This document shows positions 1 to 12,699 of a stretch of DNA of 64,000 nt, in pieces (within the stretch, counting starts at the first letter, position 1; each line of letters begins with the position of its first letter). Source of the stretch: Psychrobacter sp. AH5 (lineage in GTDB: Bacteria > Pseudomonadota > Gammaproteobacteria > Pseudomonadales > Moraxellaceae); assembly GCF_040371085.1 (NCBI RefSeq), contig NZ_JAMBMT010000001.1:1-64000 (forward strand), given 5' to 3'. Below the pieces are notes generated by a model. It worked only from the letters and a program-made list of their open reading frames with translations. It was not told the DNA's origin and searched no databases. The translations under genes and the position numbers were made by a program.

Positions 1-10
1 CGAAAGCGCG

Positions 11-16
11 TATAAT
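11..16 (+). promoter_or_regulatory. Isolated -10 box at window edge, possible first rrn promoter
   Basis: A perfect TATAAT preceded by GCG lies ten bases from the window start, so any -35 box is outside the window. It points toward the rRNA operon and could be an additional upstream rrn promoter or the promoter of an unseen gene. The -35 element cannot be checked. Confidence 0.35.
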
Positions 17-157
17 GCCACCCAGTCGAGAGGGAAGGCGGATTGGAAAAGTGGTTTACCACTTACTATTTAATAGCATAGCTATTATCCAACCAGCCGT
101 TAGCGAGAAGTTCAAATCTACATTAGATAAAAACTTTAAACTAAATTAAAATACTTC

Positions 158-185
158 TTGACTTACTAAATAAAGCGTCTATAAT
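158..185 (+). promoter_or_regulatory. rrn promoter P1
   Basis: TTGACT (158-163) and TATAAT (180-185) are separated by 16 bp, with an AT-rich upstream stretch that could act as an UP element and a GC-rich discriminator (ACGCACC) after the -10. It lies about 450 bp ahead of 16S, as expected for tandem rrn promoters. Confidence 0.8.
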
Positions 186-285
186 ACGCACCTCATTAAG
201 GGACAGGACGAGATAAAGACTAATTAATTTAGTCAAATCAACTTCTTAACTTAAGATACAAATTATAAAGATTTAAAATAAAAGC

Positions 286-313
286 TTGACAGACACATCG
301 AATATGATATGAT
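286..313 (+). promoter_or_regulatory. rrn promoter P2
   Basis: TTGACA (286-291, consensus) and TATGAT (308-313) are 16 bp apart, directly downstream of P1 and upstream of boxA. Tandem promoter arrangement is usual for rRNA operons. The relative strength of P1 and P2 cannot be read from sequence. Confidence 0.8.
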
Positions 314-362
314 AGTCAGCTCGCTAATAACAATAAGCAAATAGCTTAATTATTAGCACTAT

Positions 363-374
363 AACTCTTTAACT
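363..374 (+). promoter_or_regulatory. rrn leader boxA-like antitermination site
   Basis: AACTCTTTAACT matches the boxA core CTCTTTAAC bound by NusB/S10. It sits in the leader between P2 and 16S. A second copy of the core occurs ahead of 23S at 2615-2624. Confidence 0.65.
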
Positions 375-415
375 GGACGACAGTAAAGAGACACTATTTA
401 AAAGCATAACTAAAG

Positions 416-450
416 AACAACTTGTGTGGATTTTTGCTGAGCAAGAATGC
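416..450 (+). other. 5' arm of the 16S precursor processing stem
   Basis: This segment (starting AACAACTTGTGTGG) is complementary, with a few bulges, to 2183-2216 just past the 16S 3' end. Pairing loops out the 16S rRNA and would give an RNase III substrate, as in other bacterial rrn operons. Confidence 0.7.
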
Positions 451-636
451 TAAAAATAAAGTTGGTTTGAACTTCTTTTCGGAGTTTATTTTAACTATAA
501 AAATTATCATTTAAGACAGCAGAAAAACTCAAAGTTAATTCATTACGAACATAATTTTAAAGCGATTTTGCCAGATTAAATGAGCCAAGATTCGTAATCC
601 ATCTTACTATTTATAGTGAAGGGTTACATGCAGATT

Positions 637-2176
<1,540 letters not shown>

Positions 2177-2182
2177 TAGACG

Positions 2183-2216
2183 GCATTCACTTGGCAAGAA
2201 TTCACAACAAGTTGTT
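2183..2216 (+). other. 3' arm of the 16S precursor processing stem
   Basis: Complementary to 416-450 across the 16S gene (for example ACAACAAGTTGTT pairs with AACAACTTGT upstream). Likely RNase III cleavage region, followed by the two spacer tRNAs. Confidence 0.7.
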
Positions 2217-2261
2217 CTTTAGTTTAAGCTAGTTTATTAGCTAGAGGTATATGCCTCGTAC

Positions 2262-2338
2262 AGGCCTGTAGCTCAGCTGGTTAGAGCACCGTGTTGATAA
2301 CGCGGGGGTCGGCAGTTCAAGTCTGCCCAGGCCTACCA
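2262..2338 (+). tRNA. ileT: tRNA-Ile (GAT)
   Basis: A 77-nt tRNA with encoded CCA. The acceptor stem pairs AGGCCTG with CAGGCCT, the D-loop contains AGCTCAGCTGGTTAGAGC, the anticodon loop is TTGATAA with anticodon GAT, and the T-arm contains GTTCAAGTC. It is the first tRNA in the 16S-23S spacer, the usual position for tRNA-Ile. Confidence 0.97.
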
Positions 2339-2345
2339 TTATTTA

Positions 2346-2421
2346 GGGGCCATAGCTCAGTTGGTAGAGCGCCTGCCTTGCACGCAGGAGGTCAACGGTT
2401 CGACTCCGTTTGGCTCCACCA
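2346..2421 (+). tRNA. alaT: tRNA-Ala (TGC)
   Basis: A 76-nt tRNA with encoded CCA. Acceptor GGGGCCA pairs with TGGCTCC (one G-T wobble), the anticodon loop is CTTGCAC with anticodon TGC, and the T-loop reads GTTCGACTC. It follows tRNA-Ile by 7 nt in the rrn spacer. Confidence 0.97.
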
Positions 2422-2739
2422 TTAATAAACAAGCGCGATTAAATAGAATATTTAGAATAGCATAAACAGAAACAAGTGATTATCAAATGATTACTTCTTT
2501 CTGTTTTATACAGAACCTAATACCTGACGAAGGATTAGGAACTATTTAAAAACATAGATATGAGTCTGGGTTAAGAAGAGCGTGTTCACGCGCACTTCTT
2601 AACCTTAATAATCAGCTCTTTAACGACATTGTTGTTATCCCAAGAGTTGGTTATTAAAAAAGTAAAGAGAACTGAATCAAGCGTAAACATAGGTGATATC
2701 GTTATAATTGCGAAACTAATAGACCCTTTGGGGTTGTAT
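2422..2739 (+). other. 16S-23S spacer, tRNA-Ala to 23S
   Basis: No gene is visible here. It holds a second boxA-like sequence (GCTCTTTAAC, 2615-2624), a short inverted repeat around 2477-2505 (AAGTGATTATC / ATGATTACTT), and the 5' arm of the 23S processing stem (2670-2739). Short reading frames across it are not convincing genes. Confidence 0.7.
2670..2739 (+). other. 5' arm of the 23S precursor processing stem
   Basis: AACTGAATCAA, GGTGATATCG and TATAAT blocks here are complementary to 5598-5660 downstream of 23S, with internal loops. This long imperfect stem closes the 23S rRNA and is a predicted RNase III processing site. Confidence 0.7.
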
Positions 2740-5597
<2,858 letters not shown>

Positions 5598-5660
5598 ACA
5601 ACACCCAAGTGGTTTGTATCCAAGCATTATATCGATATCACCTTTATCCTTGATTCAGTT
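5598..5660 (+). other. 3' arm of the 23S precursor processing stem
   Basis: CGATATCACC and TTGATTCAGTT (5650-5660) are the reverse complement of blocks at 2670-2700. It lies in the 23S-5S spacer. Confidence 0.7.
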
Positions 5661-5717
5661 AGGATAAGTGATACTTAAGTCATTAAGTAAAACATCAGAC
5701 TCATATCTAACCCCCTT

Positions 5718-5833
5718 TGCTGACGACAATAGCACGATGGTACCACCTGATCCCTTCCCGAACTCAGAAGTGAAACATCGTTGCGCCAATGGTAGTGTGG
5801 CTCCGGCCATGTGAGAGTAGGTCATCGTCAGCT
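5718..5833 (+). rRNA. rrf: 5S ribosomal RNA
   Basis: About 116 nt. The terminal helix pairs GCTGACGA (5719-) with TCGTCAGC (ending 5832). The internal CCCGAACTCAGAAGTGAAAC sequence is the conserved 5S loop region. Last gene of the rrn operon and followed at once by a strong terminator. Confidence 0.95.
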
Positions 5834-5842
5834 CCCTTTTCT

Positions 5843-5879
5843 AAAAACCCCCAACATTAAGTTGTTGGGGGTTTTTTTA
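5843..5879 (+). terminator. rrn operon terminator
   Basis: Hairpin AACCCCCAACA / TTGTTGGGGGTT with a 5-nt loop followed by TTTTTTT. It follows 5S by about 10 nt and ends the rRNA operon. Confidence 0.92.
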
Positions 5880-6049
5880 TGGCTGAGGAGTTAGAGGTTA
5901 GAAAGATTATTTAATAGTTTTGGACATTACGTTATATAGATATGTTATACAGCGCATAGTGCAATCTAAAGCTCTAAATTATCGAGATAAAATATCAAAA
6001 CTAAATATAATAAGTTAAAATTACTCATTTAGAGAAGGTGTATTGGTAG

Positions 6050-6760
6050 ATGAAAAATAACAATACAATGTGGGTTCCTGTGTTAGGACTAGTACTAATT
6101 ACGATTGTAACTTCTGTATATATTTACTTTTTCGGTAGTAATATCTCTTTAAAACATACTTCTTGGGCTGAATTTGGCTCTTTTTTTGGTGGAGTTCTAA
6201 GCCCACTTATAGCTTTGCTTGCTATTATAATGTTATATAAGACTTTAACTTCTCAAATGCTGGAGTTTAAAGAATCAGTTACTCACTTAGCGAGTACAGC
6301 ACAAATTGCTGCTGACGATTTAGAATTGACGAGACAGCAAACTCAAGATAATGAAACATTATCAGTTCTTGCGAATGCGGAAGTTCAAATTTCATTCTTA
6401 TTAGATTGTGTTATTTCTGAAGAAGGAACACAGCCTATATTGAAAATATTTCATATGTGTATTGAAAGCGCTCGATTAGATAATCCCTTGAGTTGGAGTG
6501 ATAGCTATGTAGAGTTTGTAGATACTGCACAACAAGAGGGTTCAGTGGTTTGGTCATATGTCTATTCTTTGAACGAAGTTACAGAAAGTATGGTAGAAAT
6601 ACTTCAGGATTATAGTAGCAATCATTCAGGTAAGTTCTCGCCAACGATTTTATATTACCATGGTAGGCTATTACCTATAATAAAACTGCTAAAAGACTGT
6701 AAGTTTATAACGAATGAGCGCAGAAAGCAGATCATACAGATAGTAGATATGCATAAATAA
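6050..6760 (+). CDS. Two-helix membrane protein resembling putative phage abortive infection proteins
   Basis: A 236-aa protein with two predicted membrane helices (about residues 8-28 and 46-64) joined by a short loop, then a cytosolic, helical region (65-236). The WAEFGSFFGGVLSPLIA block around the second helix matches what I know of the putAbiC-type (putative phage abortive infection) membrane proteins and related unknowns; no catalytic motif is visible. The start follows GAGAAGG about 17 nt upstream, so the ribosome site is not ideal. Base use is clearly more AT-rich than the neighbours, with A/T in most third positions, which suggests acquisition. It stands alone between the rrn terminator and a pirin gene. 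Function in phage defence is inference only. Confidence 0.75.
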   Translation: MKNNNTMWVPVLGLVLITIVTSVYIYFFGSNISLKHTSWAEFGSFFGGVLSPLIALLAIIMLYKTLTSQMLEFKESVTHLASTAQIAADDLELTRQQTQDNETLSVLANAEVQISFLLDCVISEEGTQPILKIFHMCIESARLDNPLSWSDSYVEFVDTAQQEGSVVWSYVYSLNEVTESMVEILQDYSSNHSGKFSPTILYYHGRLLPIIKLLKDCKFITNERRKQIIQIVDMHK

Positions 6761-6933
6761 ACTATGCAGTATGAATATTCTACATATAATTTAAAACAAC
6801 CATCAAGTCTAAAAAAAAGGCTGAAAATCAAACCCCAACTGTTCATTCTTACGCTGCTCGGTCATGACTCCATGCCATAGCTGACGCTCATGATGTTTTT
6901 GCAAACAACCAAATCAAAAATCTCTTCCACAAA

Positions 6934-6967
6934 AAAAGCCCATATTAACAAATAATACGGGCTTTGA
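6934..6967 (-). terminator. Terminator of the pirin gene
   Basis: On the minus strand AAAGCCCGTATT / AATATGGGCTTT forms a stem with one mismatch, a short AT loop and a run of T. It lies 36 nt past the pirin stop codon. Confidence 0.8.
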
Positions 6968-7002
6968 CATTTAATAGAGTAGTTAACAAACTAGGCTAAT
7001 CA

Positions 7003-7896
7003 TTAAGCCCCTTCACCAAATTTACCATTTTGGAAGTCAGTGACGGCTTGCATGATTTCTTGCTGACTGTTCATCACAAATGGACCGTACTGAACAACCG
7101 GCTCACGTAGTGGTCGACCAGTGATTAAGATCACTTTGGTATCCTCACTACTATCGGCGGTAATTGTAACGCCATCAGCGCTATCGTTGTTTTCAAGAAT
7201 AGCCATGGTCTTAGTCGGCACTTCCCGACCTTCAATATCTACTTTACCGCGATACACAAAGGCAAACGCATTGTGATCGGCTGGAATGGCTTGGCTAAAT
7301 CTCGTTCCTGCTGGTAGATGGATATCCAAGTAAGTCGGCTCAGTGATATCGCGAGTGACTGCACCTTCTACTCCGTGCGATGTACCCGCAATTACCGTAA
7401 CATCTACACCCTCTTCTGTAGTATATTTAGGCAAATCGTCGTTTTGGAAGTCTTTATACCAAGGGTCATTCATCTTGTCTTTGGCAGGTAAATTAAGCCA
7501 AAGCTGGAAGCCTTCCATTGCGCCGTCTTCTTGTTCAGGTAGCTCTGAATGAATGACACCACTAGCCGCCGTCATCCACTGTACGCCGCCGTTCTGTAGT
7601 AGCCCTTCGTTACCCGCGCTATCACGGTGGCGCATACGACCAGTAATCATATAGGTAACAGTTTCAAAGCCGCGATGCGGATGGTTTGGGAAACCGGCGA
7701 CATAGTCGTCTGGATTATCGCTTTTAAAGTTATCCAACATCAGATACGGGTCAAGACGCTGTTGCAATTGCTGCGTGAGTACGCGAGTCAGCTTAACGCC
7801 CGCGCCGTCTTGGGTATCTACCCCAGCATAAAGCTCTTGCACTTGACGAGATTGGGTCACGGTATCTTGTACGCTATTTGCTTTTACGTTATTCAT
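7003..7896 (-). CDS. Pirin family protein
   Basis: A 297-aa bicupin of the pirin family (N-terminal pirin domain and pirin C-terminal cupin). The N-terminal cupin holds the metal-binding HPHRGFE motif and a downstream HSE (VIHSELPEQ); some family members are quercetin 2,3-dioxygenases, but most have no assigned substrate. The start at 7896 is chosen because AGGAGAG lies just upstream of it; an ATG 12 codons earlier has no ribosome site. It is monocistronic with its own terminator. A weak Fur-like sequence lies upstream. Cytosolic; the reaction cannot be predicted. Confidence 0.9.
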   Translation of the reverse strand: MNNVKANSVQDTVTQSRQVQELYAGVDTQDGAGVKLTRVLTQQLQQRLDPYLMLDNFKSDNPDDYVAGFPNHPHRGFETVTYMITGRMRHRDSAGNEGLLQNGGVQWMTAASGVIHSELPEQEDGAMEGFQLWLNLPAKDKMNDPWYKDFQNDDLPKYTTEEGVDVTVIAGTSHGVEGAVTRDITEPTYLDIHLPAGTRFSQAIPADHNAFAFVYRGKVDIEGREVPTKTMAILENNDSADGVTITADSSEDTKVILITGRPLREPVVQYGPFVMNSQQEIMQAVTDFQNGKFGEGA

Positions 7897-7917
7897 TATT
7901 CTCTCCTGCTTATAATA

Positions 7918-7936
7918 ACCATTGATAATCATTGAG
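7918..7936 (-). promoter_or_regulatory. Weak Fur-box-like sequence upstream of pirin
   Basis: GATAATCATT matches ten consecutive positions of the 19-bp Fur consensus, 12 of 19 overall by eye. It is 22 nt upstream of the chosen start. Suggestive only. Confidence 0.25.
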
Positions 7937-8173
7937 TTTTATCAATCTTCAGTTATCTATTTTGAGGGTAAAGGGATAAAATTCAATAGTATTATGTAGA
8001 ATTATTATATTAGTATTACCAATTATTAAGAAATATTTAACTTTATACTAATGCAACCGAAGAGTTTTATAAACGATATTCAATAATAAAAATCTTACTT
8101 ACCCACTCAGGTTAAGTTGCTAAACTACCTGCCATTAGCGTATAACTCATACCTGTAAAAGAGAGTGGAAAAT

Positions 8174-9223
8174 ATGGCAGTCGATTTTACTAATACATTG
8201 ATAGTGGCTATATCAGCAACGGCTTTATTTGATTTATCTGAATCCGAAAACCACTTGCTCGATTTGCTCAAACAGCGTCCTGATAAGGCTATAAAGGAAT
8301 TTCGTGACTATATGGCTGAGCGCGAAGATGATCCGTTAACTATGGGTGCCGGCTATCCGCTCATTCAAGCTTTACTCAATCTCAACAACTATTGTCAAAG
8401 CTGTAGCGACTCAGAGTCAGCTATACAAATGCCTTTAGTAGAAGTGGTTATTGTCTCAAAAAGTAGTCCTGATACTGGCATTCAAGTGCTAAACGCTATA
8501 CGTGCTCATGGACTTAATATCTCACGCTCCGCCTTTATCTCTGGTAGTGCTGTAGCACCTTATATCAAAGATTTCAAAGTGGATCTTTTTTTGACCACCA
8601 ATCGCGATGATGCCCAGCAAGTAGCGGATGCTAATATTTGCGCTTGTGCCATATTGGATGCGACACCCGTGAATACTTATGAGCTCGATACCGATCAACT
8701 GCGCATCGCTTTTGATGGTGACGCGGTATTGTTTGATGACTCTGGTGAGTTATTATACAAACAAAAAGGCTTACAAGCTTTTCATGATCGTGAAGCTAAA
8801 ATGCGTGATTTACCTATAGAAAAAGGCCCTTATGCTGAGCTGTTGATCAAATTATCTAAACTACAAGAAAGACTGCCCGCCAGAACACAACATTGTCCGA
8901 TAAAAATCGCTTTGGTGACCGCACGCAATGCGCCAGCTGACTTGCGGGCTATCAAGACCTTACGCACTTGGGGCGTCGATGTCGATATGGCGTTTTTTTT
9001 GGGAGGGTTAGATAAAACAGCAGTGCTTAAGAGTTTTGCGCCGCATATCTTTTTTGATGACTCTATCAAGCATATAGATGCCGCTCGTAACTTTATGCCC
9101 ACAGCCTTAGTGCCTTATCATTCCACTTCGCTATTGCATGATAGCTATACAAGTTCTACTATCGAAGCTTCAAAGCTCACTTTTGTACCTGCTTCTCAGT
9201 CAATATTTTCATTAACGCTTTGA
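8174..9223 (+). CDS. 5'-nucleotidase, cytosolic type I (cN-I-like)
   Basis: A 349-aa protein matching the 5'-nucleotidase family related to eukaryotic cN-I (PF06189). Such enzymes hydrolyse nucleoside monophosphates to nucleosides in the cytosol. Visible features are the N-terminal AISATALFDL segment, the VEVVIVSKSSP block, AFDGDAVLFDD (a HAD-like DxDxV motif, about 176-186) and the FFDDS motif near the C-terminus (about 294), which provide the acidic metal ligands. ATG at 8174 is preferred to a GTG 9 nt upstream because GAGAGTGG (8161-8168) is then correctly spaced. It may be cotranscribed with the following rhomboid gene, 51 nt away. Confidence 0.88.
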   Translation: MAVDFTNTLIVAISATALFDLSESENHLLDLLKQRPDKAIKEFRDYMAEREDDPLTMGAGYPLIQALLNLNNYCQSCSDSESAIQMPLVEVVIVSKSSPDTGIQVLNAIRAHGLNISRSAFISGSAVAPYIKDFKVDLFLTTNRDDAQQVADANICACAILDATPVNTYELDTDQLRIAFDGDAVLFDDSGELLYKQKGLQAFHDREAKMRDLPIEKGPYAELLIKLSKLQERLPARTQHCPIKIALVTARNAPADLRAIKTLRTWGVDVDMAFFLGGLDKTAVLKSFAPHIFFDDSIKHIDAARNFMPTALVPYHSTSLLHDSYTSSTIEASKLTFVPASQSIFSLTL

Positions 9224-9274
9224 TACACTAAATAAACCACAAGAGTAGAATTCATAAAGACCACGAGGCGGCGA

Positions 9275-9880
9275 ATGAGTTGGCAATCTATACTCTCTTT
9301 AGTTTTGATACGCTTAAAACAGGTCATAGGTTTATACGCATTCGTATTGATACCTATGTGGGGCATGTTTTTCATTAATAATATATTCATGTTTGGTCTA
9401 TGGAATATTTTTGGTATTGCACCGCGCACTATCGATTTGCGTAGCTTTGTTGGCGTTTTTGCCTCTTGGACGATGCATGGCAATATCTCACACCTTATAG
9501 GCAATACCTTAATACTTTTACAAATACTGTTTTTATTAGGCTTATTTGAGAGTAATGCTTATCGCACTATTTTGAAGCTTATAGTGGCATCAGGCTTTAT
9601 GACTTGGCTGATCGGCTCGCCATTATCGATACATATTGGCGCCTCAGGCCTATGTTTTGCGATGCTTGGGTTTATGATAGGCGGGGCAGTATTTGCAAGG
9701 CGTTGGGGATATCTGATAGCTTGCATTATTATGGGAGCAGGGTTTTGGTTGACCATCAAGCAAGGACTTATGCCTCAGCAAGGTATCTCCTTTGCAGCGC
9801 ACTTTGGAGGTCTGTGCGCCGGTTTATTGTTAGGGGCTATCTCTAAGCATGAGTATAAAATGGTCGCTAAGCCTTATTAA
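9275..9880 (+). CDS. Rhomboid family intramembrane serine protease
   Basis: A 201-aa membrane protein with six predicted helices. It carries the rhomboid hallmarks: HGNISHLIGN (68-77) in the second helix, the catalytic GASG with Ser124, and His176 in AAHFGG, giving the Ser-His dyad. Rhomboids cleave single-pass membrane proteins within the bilayer; the substrate here is unknown. GAGGCGG precedes the ATG. It lacks extra N-terminal domains, so it is a compact GlpG-like core. The last 14 bp overlap the convergent gene on the minus strand. It probably shares a transcript with the 5'-nucleotidase. Confidence 0.92.
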   Translation: MSWQSILSLVLIRLKQVIGLYAFVLIPMWGMFFINNIFMFGLWNIFGIAPRTIDLRSFVGVFASWTMHGNISHLIGNTLILLQILFLLGLFESNAYRTILKLIVASGFMTWLIGSPLSIHIGASGLCFAMLGFMIGGAVFARRWGYLIACIIMGAGFWLTIKQGLMPQQGISFAAHFGGLCAGLLLGAISKHEYKMVAKPY

Positions 9881-10412
9881 CACACACATTGATATACAAC
9901 GGATCGTCTTTACTTAGGGGACGCCATGCTGTGGTCTGCTTAACATGCTCATCAATTGTCAGCTCACTATCTTTTTCTTGTAAGACATAATCTGCACGTG
10001 CAGGAGCCTTACAGTCGATTACTTGTGGTATCTGCTGCACACTTAAACGTCTCTCAAAGAGATATAAGTTAACCAGATATATATCTGGATCATTGGTATT
10101 GGCACGCGCTTGTCCGGTATCTGCAGCGATAAATCTAAAGATTTGCGGTTTAATATAAGACCAAGGCCGAAACCAAGTACTGCTCTTGGCAACCTTAACT
10201 ACCGTCACTCCTGCTGGTAATTGAGCCACTTGTTGGCCATACCATTTATATTCTTGGTTTATTTGAAAGCCAAAAATACCGATAGCGGCAAATAAAGGGA
10301 TTAACCATTTAGGAGCGCGTCTACCCGTTAGCTTAGTAAGGTGAGTTATGACTAAGGCCACTCCAGCTAAACCAAATCCTGCAGCCATGGTAGCGATAAA
10401 CTCAAAAAGCAT
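9867..10412 (-). CDS. Conserved membrane-anchored protein of unknown function
   Basis: A 181-aa protein I do not recognise. Two hydrophobic segments lie at the N-terminus (about 3-25 and 36-50), followed by a soluble C-terminal region with no known motif; two cysteines (C133 in IDCKAP and C177 in NVCVNKA near the end) could form a disulphide if this part is periplasmic. AAGGA lies upstream of the ATG. The gene converges on and overlaps the rhomboid gene by 14 bp. It is real on grounds of length, start signal and typical codon use; function is unknown. Confidence 0.7.
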   Translation of the reverse strand: MLFEFIATMAAGFGLAGVALVITHLTKLTGRRAPKWLIPLFAAIGIFGFQINQEYKWYGQQVAQLPAGVTVVKVAKSSTWFRPWSYIKPQIFRFIAADTGQARANTNDPDIYLVNLYLFERRLSVQQIPQVIDCKAPARADYVLQEKDSELTIDEHVKQTTAWRPLSKDDPLYINVCVNKA

Positions 10413-10485
10413 AAAAGTTGTCCTTAACGCTCAAAGTGCGTTTTTTGATAGTGTGTCATAAAGGTTATCTATCACAATAGCATGA

Positions 10486-10524
10486 TAAAAAAATCACTCA
10501 CAAGCAGTTACTGCCTGTGAGTGA
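10486..10524 (-). terminator. Terminator of the VC_2705-type symporter operon
   Basis: TCACTCACA-GCAG / CTGC-TGTGAGTGA makes a long near-perfect stem (10494-10524) with a 3-nt loop; on the minus strand it is followed by a run of T. It is about 40 nt past the symporter stop codon. Confidence 0.9.
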
Positions 10525-10565
10525 TAGATGAAATAACAATACACTTAAGCTTATTAACTTATAGC

Positions 10566-12434
10566 TTAGTGGTCAATAGCACCGCCAGCTCCACGTGGAG
10601 AACGTACACTTTCAACCAATTCTTGAATATGTACTGGTGGAGGCGCAGTAGCGTAAGAAACCGCAAATGCTACGATAAAGTTAAGTAGGGCACCAACTGC
10701 ACCAAACGATAGTGGCGAGATACCAAATAGCCAGTACTCTTCAGTATCAGGGAAGTTAGCTGTACCACTGATAAAGAACCAACCTTTGAATACAAAGATA
10801 TAGACTAGAATAGTGATCAGACCCGTTAACATACCAGCGATAGCGCCTAAGTTGTTAATACGCTTAGAGAAGATACCCATCATCAGTACTGGGAACAACG
10901 AAGCTCCTGCAATACCAAAGGCGAGTGCTACCACCTGCGCGGCAAACCCTGGTGGGTTAATACCTAAGTACGTAGCGACAACAATAGCGATACCCATAGT
11001 GATACGAGCATATTTCAACTCTTGCTTATCGGTAATGTTCGGGTTTAGGTTACGCTTGATCAAGTCATGACTAATCGCTGATGAGATAGCAAGGAGTAGA
11101 CCGGCAGCTGTTGATAGGGCGGCAGCTAGACCACCTGCAGCGATAAGACCAATAACCCATGGTGGAAGCTGTGCAATCTCTGGGTTTGCCAGTACCATGA
11201 TATCAGCGTTTACATCAAGCTCATTACCAGCCCAACCGCGAGCGGCGAGTTCACCATCTAATACTTCACTGTTTTTGACACGAGCTTCATCAACAGCAGC
11301 AGTTGCAGCAGCAACATCACCATCATCAGCGGTAGCAGTCGCTAGAGCCGCTTCAGCAGCACCAAGACCACCATCGTTATAGAACTGAATACGACCATCA
11401 TTATTTAAATCATTGTACTTAATAAGACCGGTATCTTCCCACGTTCTCATCCAGTCTGGACGTTGATCGTAGTTAATCGGCTCCGCTTCAACACCTTGTG
11501 GATAAACCGTATCGATCAGGTTTAAACGTGCCATAGCGCCTACTGCTGGAGCGGTAAAGTACAATAGCGAGATAAATACTAAGGTCCAACCAGCCGTCCA
11601 GCGCGCATCAGCCACTTTAGGAACCGTGAAGAAGCGAATGATAACGTGTGGCAGACCTGCTGTACCTATCATTAGCGATAGAGTAAACAGTACCATGTTT
11701 AGCTTGTTAGGAATGTCAGCAGTGTAAGAGGCAAAGCCAAGATCAGTAACCACTTGGTTAAGCTTCGTTAAGATTGGCACCCCAGATTCAACATGGTTTG
11801 AGAACAAGCCTAAACCTGGAATTGGGTTACCTGTTAATTCAAGTGAGATAAAGACCGCAGGAATAGTATAAGCAATCATCAGAACCACATACTGCGCAAC
11901 CTGCGTGTAAGTAATCCCTTTCATACCACCTAGTACCGCGTAGAAGAATACGACAACAGCGGCAATGATTAGACCCGTAGTGTTTTCAACTTCTAAGAAG
12001 CGTGAAAATGCTACACCAGCACCAGTCATCTGACCGATAACGTAAGTGGTCGAAGCGATAATCAAACACACTACCGCAATCATAGCAGCAGTCTTAGAAT
12101 AAAAACGGTCACCGATGAAATCAGGGACCGTAAATTTACCAAACTTACGTAGATAAGGCGCTAGCAGCATAGCTAGTAGGACGTAACCACCCGTCCAGCC
12201 CATCAGGTAAGTCGATGCACCATAACCACTAGCGGCAATCAAGCCTGCCATAGAGATAAATGACGCCGCACTCATCCAGTCAGCAGCGGTTGCCATACCG
12301 TTGACTACCGGGTGGACACCACCACCTGCAACATAGAACTCACTAGTAGAACCTGCACGTGCCCAAATCGCGATACCAAAATAAAGCGCGAAAGAAGCCC
12401 CTACGAAAATAATATTAATTACAAATTGACTCAT
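10566..12434 (-). CDS. Sodium:solute symporter, VC_2705 subfamily (large subunit)
   Basis: A 622-aa inner-membrane transporter of the sodium:solute symporter (SSS) family, with about 13 helices. The N-terminal SEFYVAGGGV and ATAADWMSAASF blocks and the AAALSTAAGLLLAISSAISHD block are shared with ActP-type acetate permeases. The family is longer than ActP because of a hydrophilic insert (about 305-425) that contains D342-x-N344-x-D346-G, an EF-hand-like calcium loop, and an Ala/Thr-rich stretch. The partner small subunit (DUF4212) is encoded 4 nt upstream, which identifies the VC_2705-type pair. The transported solute is probably a small carboxylate such as acetate, but this is inference. GAGGAAT precedes the start. 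Confidence 0.92.
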   Translation of the reverse strand: MSQFVINIIFVGASFALYFGIAIWARAGSTSEFYVAGGGVHPVVNGMATAADWMSAASFISMAGLIAASGYGASTYLMGWTGGYVLLAMLLAPYLRKFGKFTVPDFIGDRFYSKTAAMIAVVCLIIASTTYVIGQMTGAGVAFSRFLEVENTTGLIIAAVVVFFYAVLGGMKGITYTQVAQYVVLMIAYTIPAVFISLELTGNPIPGLGLFSNHVESGVPILTKLNQVVTDLGFASYTADIPNKLNMVLFTLSLMIGTAGLPHVIIRFFTVPKVADARWTAGWTLVFISLLYFTAPAVGAMARLNLIDTVYPQGVEAEPINYDQRPDWMRTWEDTGLIKYNDLNNDGRIQFYNDGGLGAAEAALATATADDGDVAAATAAVDEARVKNSEVLDGELAARGWAGNELDVNADIMVLANPEIAQLPPWVIGLIAAGGLAAALSTAAGLLLAISSAISHDLIKRNLNPNITDKQELKYARITMGIAIVVATYLGINPPGFAAQVVALAFGIAGASLFPVLMMGIFSKRINNLGAIAGMLTGLITILVYIFVFKGWFFISGTANFPDTEEYWLFGISPLSFGAVGALLNFIVAFAVSYATAPPPVHIQELVESVRSPRGAGGAIDH

Positions 12435-12438
12435 GGGG

Positions 12439-12699
12439 CTATTCCTCGTCTACGCCATATTGTTTATCTAACTTATTCATACGCCAAGCGTAGAAGAAAA
12501 TTAAGATGATGAACACTCCGATGGAACCTTGCTGAGCGAACCAGAAGCCTAAGTCGGTACCACCGATTTTGATACCAGCTAATAATGGACGTAAAAGAAT
12601 AGCGAACCCGTATGAGCATAATGCCCAAATGATTAGGCTGCCTATAATAAGACGGATATTGGCGCTCCAATAACCCGATGGATCGTTGTGGTTCTCCAT
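12439..12699 (-). CDS. DUF4212 small subunit of sodium:solute symporter
   Basis: An 86-aa protein with two predicted helices (about 12-36 and 50-70), matching the DUF4212 / Na+-symporter small-subunit family that always accompanies VC_2705-type SSS transporters. The start at 12699 is chosen because AAGGAG lies 7-8 nt upstream; a longer in-frame version has no such site. The stop is 4 nt before the large-subunit start, so the two are translationally coupled. An overlapping frame on the same strand (12473-12829) is a shadow. Confidence 0.9.
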   Translation of the reverse strand: MENHNDPSGYWSANIRLIIGSLIIWALCSYGFAILLRPLLAGIKIGGTDLGFWFAQQGSIGVFIILIFFYAWRMNKLDKQYGVDEE

